Shown here: positions 4,789 through 7,365 of the stretch, piece after piece
Layout: the number at the start of each line of letters is the position of its first letter
Numbering within the stretch: position 1 is the first letter of the stretch
Source: an uncultured Collinsella sp.
GTDB lineage: Bacteria > Actinomycetota > Coriobacteriia > Coriobacteriales > Coriobacteriaceae
Assembly: GCA_900752425.1 (NCBI GenBank)
Contig: CAADVE010000114.1
Span: 1 to 7,365 of the forward strand
Direction: 5' to 3'
Length of the DNA stretch: 7,365 bases
Notes under the pieces: generated by a model
Told to the model about the DNA's origin: nothing
Databases searched by the model: none
What the model saw: only the letters and a program-made list of their open reading frames with translations
Made by a program: the position numbers and the translations under genes

Positions 4789-6024
4789 CTAATAATTGGC
4801 TTCGTAGCCGTTGCCGTCGCCGGTGGGCTCTTCGTAGTAGTCCGAATCGCTTGAATCGCTTGAGTCATCGGAATCGTCAGAGCTGACCGATGAGGTTGCG
4901 GTACCGTTTGCGTAGTCGTCAGACGTGTTGTTGTTCAGGTCGCCGATCGTAGAGCTGGAACCGTCGGAAAGACCCATGGTGTTGGGACCCTTGGGATCCT
5001 TGCCGGCATCGACGCGCTCCATCATTTCCTTGAGCTCGTCCTCGTAGACAAAGACGTAGCTCACACCGTCGATCATGGTGCTGTCGTCGGCATACGAGGG
5101 CAGGTTGGCCGAGTAGATGCCGTCGACATCCATACCGCGCATGGCATTGACCGTAGCCACGATATCCTGAACGCTCATATCGGTCACGAGCATATCGGAC
5201 AGCGAATTAACCAGGCCAAAGATCTTCGTGGCATCGAAGTTATTGAGAATCTGGTTGGCAAGGGCGCCAAGCACCTGACGCTGGTGGCGCATGCGCGTGT
5301 AGTCGCCGTCGGCATAGGTGTAGCGGCAGCGGGCATAGGTAAGGGCGGTGGCGCCGTCCATATGCTGCTGACCAGCGGTAATCTTAATATCCAGGTGCTC
5401 GGGGTCGTCAACATCATCGGTTGCGTTAATGTCGATACCGCCAACCGAATCAATCAGCGCCTGCATACCGTCGAAGCTGACCTCGGCATAGTGGGAAATC
5501 TGAACACCGCACAGCTCGTTGACCGCCTCGACCATGGCCTCGGCGCCGCCAACGGTATGGCAGGCGTTGATCTTCATGGTCTCGCCCTTGTACTCGACCT
5601 TGGTGTCGCGCGGAACGGAAATGAGCGTCGCCTGCTTTTGCGTGGGGTCGATGCGTGCCAGGATAATCGAGTCGGCACGATACGTATCCTCGCCCGGACG
5701 GCCGTCGGTGCCAAGAAGCAGCACGTAGAACGGATCCTTTGCCTCATCGGTGTCAACCAGAACCCGACGCAGATTGTCGGTAATGACATTAGAATCGCCG
5801 AGCTTGCCCATAATGGTGGCAAACCACAGGCCGGCAGCGGTAGTGGCACTCAGCAGCACGCCAAGCACGACAATGAGCGCGACGTGACGAATCGTGTGGC
5901 TACGACGACGTTGACGAGCGCGCTCGGAATAGCGAGCCACGTTATCGCGACTGTAGATCTTGGCCTGCGCACCAGTTGAGGGTCTTCGGGCGGTGGTATC
6001 CGCGAGGGGCTTTTTATTAAACAT
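4789..6024 (-). CDS. LytR-CpsA-Psr (LCP) family glycopolymer-peptidoglycan ligase
   Basis: LCP enzymes act on the outer face of the membrane, moving undecaprenyl-phosphate-linked polymers such as teichoic acid or capsule onto peptidoglycan. The 411-residue protein has a basic cytoplasmic N-terminus (RARQRRRS), one membrane segment at about 47-70, and an LCP domain from about 95 to 260. LCP signatures are FYVLLLGTDGR (99-109), RADSIILARID (116-126), SVPRDT (136-141), SVGGIDI (193-199), and a distal Arg cluster YARCRY and RMRHQRQ. The last ~55 residues are rich in Ser, Asp and Gly and look disordered and extracellular. The ATG at 6022-6024 has AGG six bases upstream; a TTG two codons earlier would place that site inside the gene. 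It lies 12 bp after the murA stop, so probably shares the murA transcript. The exact polymer attached is unknown. Confidence 0.92.
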   Translation of the reverse strand: MFNKKPLADTTARRPSTGAQAKIYSRDNVARYSERARQRRRSHTIRHVALIVVLGVLLSATTAAGLWFATIMGKLGDSNVITDNLRRVLVDTDEAKDPFYVLLLGTDGRPGEDTYRADSIILARIDPTQKQATLISVPRDTKVEYKGETMKINACHTVGGAEAMVEAVNELCGVQISHYAEVSFDGMQALIDSVGGIDINATDDVDDPEHLDIKITAGQQHMDGATALTYARCRYTYADGDYTRMRHQRQVLGALANQILNNFDATKIFGLVNSLSDMLVTDMSVQDIVATVNAMRGMDVDGIYSANLPSYADDSTMIDGVSYVFVYEDELKEMMERVDAGKDPKGPNTMGLSDGSSSTIGDLNNNTSDDYANGTATSSVSSDDSDDSSDSSDSDYYEEPTGDGNGYEANY

Positions 6025-6036
6025 AGGCAACCTGTA

Positions 6037-7320
6037 TTAGTAGATGACGGGATCGGGGACGGTAGCATGCTCGACATGCGCGCCGAGTGCCTGCAGCTTT
6101 TCGACAAACTGCTCGTAGCCGCGCTTGATGTGATGGATGGCCGAAACCTCGGTCGTCCCGTCGGCGATCAAGCCCGCTACGACGAGGGCCGCTCCGCCAC
6201 GCAGATCGGGCGAGGTAACCTGTGCACCCGAGAAGCCCTTGACGCCATGAATCATGGCATGATGGCTCTCGATACGAATGTCGGCACCCATGCGCACCAG
6301 CTCAGAGGCAAACATAAAGCGATTCTCGAAGATGTTTTCGGTAATAACGGAACTGCCGTCGGCAAGGGCGGAGAGCACCATAATCTGCGCCTGCATGTCG
6401 GTCGGGAAACCGGGGAACGGAAGCGTCTGGATGTCGACCGGCTTGATACGCTCGGCACGGTTCACATGGACGCCATCTTCGACGCGCTCGCAGTCGATAC
6501 CCATGAGCTCCATCTTCTTGAGCACCATGCCCAAGTGAATGGGGCAAAAACCCGTGACGTCGACACCGCGATCGTCGGCCATCAACGCACCGGCAACGAT
6601 AAAGGTACCGGCCTCGATGCGGTCGCCCACCACGCGATGGGTAACGGGATGGAGCTCTTCCACGCCTTCGATAGTCACGACGGGCGTACCGGCGCCGACA
6701 ATCTTGGCGCCCATCTCGTTGAGCATGTTAGCGAGATCGACGATCTCGGGCTCGCGGGCGGCATTATCGATAACCGTGGTGCCCTGTGCGCGCACAGAGG
6801 CCATGATGAGGTTCTCGGTCGCACCGACGCTGGCGAACTCGAGCGTGACGGTGGTACCGCGCAGATCTTGGGGCGCATTAGCGTTGATGTAACCGTGGGC
6901 GGTATCGAACTCAACGCCCAGGGCCTCAAGACCAAGAATGTGCATATCGATCTTGCGAGCACCCAGGTTGCAGCCGCCCGGCATGGCAATTTTGGCGCGA
7001 TGGAAGCGGCCCAGCAGGGGTCCCATGACGGCGGTGGAAGCGCGCATCTTGGCAACGAGCTCGTAGGGGGCCTCCCATGAATCGACCTGAGAGGTATCAA
7101 TCTCGAGCGTGTGCTCGTCGAGAACATCGATCGTAGCGCCCATGCCTTTGAGCACCTTGCCCATCACGTGGACATCGGAAATATCGGGCACGTTCTGCAG
7201 CGTCGTCTTGCCCGGCGCCAGAAGCGTTGCCGCCATGAGTTTGAGCGCGGAGTTCTTGGCGCCCGAAACGGGCACGGAGCCTCCGATGGCGTGGCCACCC
7301 TCAACGCGGATAATATCCAA
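6037..7320 (-). CDS. murA: UDP-N-acetylglucosamine 1-carboxyvinyltransferase (MurA)
   Basis: MurA transfers enolpyruvate from phosphoenolpyruvate to UDP-GlcNAc, the first committed step of peptidoglycan synthesis, in the cytoplasm. The 427 residues match the usual ~420. Key residues are present: Lys22-Asn23 in SGAKNSALKL; catalytic Cys117 in MPGGCNLGAR, the target of fosfomycin in this family; Asp308 in GFPTDMQAQ; Arg374 in DLRGGAALV; and Arg400 in HIKRGYE. Because the active-site residue is Cys rather than Asp, the family's intrinsic fosfomycin-resistance substitution is absent. The start is TTG at 7318-7320, backed by a strong GAAAGGG six bases upstream. It is the first gene of the leftward pair with the LCP ligase; its promoter must lie in or beyond the last 45 bases of the window. 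Confidence 0.97.
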   Translation of the reverse strand: MDIIRVEGGHAIGGSVPVSGAKNSALKLMAATLLAPGKTTLQNVPDISDVHVMGKVLKGMGATIDVLDEHTLEIDTSQVDSWEAPYELVAKMRASTAVMGPLLGRFHRAKIAMPGGCNLGARKIDMHILGLEALGVEFDTAHGYINANAPQDLRGTTVTLEFASVGATENLIMASVRAQGTTVIDNAAREPEIVDLANMLNEMGAKIVGAGTPVVTIEGVEELHPVTHRVVGDRIEAGTFIVAGALMADDRGVDVTGFCPIHLGMVLKKMELMGIDCERVEDGVHVNRAERIKPVDIQTLPFPGFPTDMQAQIMVLSALADGSSVITENIFENRFMFASELVRMGADIRIESHHAMIHGVKGFSGAQVTSPDLRGGAALVVAGLIADGTTEVSAIHHIKRGYEQFVEKLQALGAHVEHATVPDPVIY

Positions 7321-7326
7321 GGTCTA

Positions 7327-7333
7327 CCCTTTC
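7327..7333 (-). promoter_or_regulatory. Strong ribosome binding site supporting the TTG start of murA
   Basis: GAAAGGG on the minus strand is followed by TAGACC and then TTG. This site, and the correct MurA N-terminus (MDIIRVEGG), fix the non-ATG start. I see no clear -10/-35 in the remaining bases to 7365. Confidence 0.65.
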
Positions 7334-7365
7334 AAAAAGCATGCCCGGGGTGGCTGGGCCATCCC

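Noticed and set aside
4446..4886. Open frames across the pepT-LCP gap (plus 4446-4886, minus 4366-4602 and 4517-4756)
   Set aside because: They span terminators and inverted repeats, overlap gene ends, and have no ribosome binding site or domain. They are translations of repeat DNA.
5284..5979. 231-residue plus-strand open frame opposite the LCP gene
   Set aside because: It is an antisense shadow with no family features.
6067..7080. 337-residue plus-strand open frame opposite murA
   Set aside because: It is an antisense shadow of a clearly functional murA and has no motif of its own.

Overview
The window reads as chromosomal DNA from a high-GC Gram-positive anaerobe. Codon use, GTG and TTG starts, and the protein sequences suggest class Coriobacteriia, probably a Collinsella relative. 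That placement is recalled from general sequence character and was not confirmed by a search. Most of the window is housekeeping; no phage, insertion sequence, CRISPR array, tRNA or rRNA is visible.

Layout, left to right. (1) Positions 1-110, minus strand: the first ~36 codons of an unrecognised protein that runs off the left edge. (2) 200-1600, minus: a phosphoglucomutase/phosphomannomutase-family enzyme with all four family motifs, starting at a GTG behind a good ribosome binding site. (3) 1759-2652, minus: a stand-alone homocysteine S-methyltransferase domain protein, ending in a clear intrinsic terminator. Ten bases upstream of it is (4) 2663-3085, minus: a short DtxR/MntR-type metal-dependent repressor. 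Genes 3 and 4 look like a two-gene operon. (5) A divergent intergenic region holds a perfect 8-2-8 palindrome beside candidate promoters. (6) 3206-4453, plus: peptidase T (pepT) with every metal and catalytic residue, followed by a strong intrinsic terminator. (7) 4519-4788 has no gene but is dense in inverted repeats: a REP-like stretch, a 99-bp nested palindrome and a 13-bp hairpin at the end of the next gene. (8) 4789-6024, minus: a LytR-CpsA-Psr (LCP) cell-wall glycopolymer ligase with a long Ser/Asp-rich tail. (9) 6037-7320, minus: MurA, starting at TTG. murA and the LCP gene are 12 bp apart and look co-transcribed.

How the genes fit together. MurA makes the first committed peptidoglycan precursor and the LCP enzyme attaches polymers to finished peptidoglycan, so that pair is a cell-envelope unit. 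The phosphohexomutase supplies sugar phosphates, possibly for the same envelope. The repressor-methyltransferase pair may link metal status to methionine or methyl metabolism (inference), with PepT supplying amino acids from tripeptides.

The points most worth a second look are: the mixed MntR/DtxR metal-ligand set in the repressor, with a palindrome placed for regulation of both divergent genes; a cluster of TATATA-type sites confined to the left 2.66 kb and linked to ATA codon choice; and the structured repeat region between pepT and the LCP gene. I do not see a convincing new multi-gene system here.
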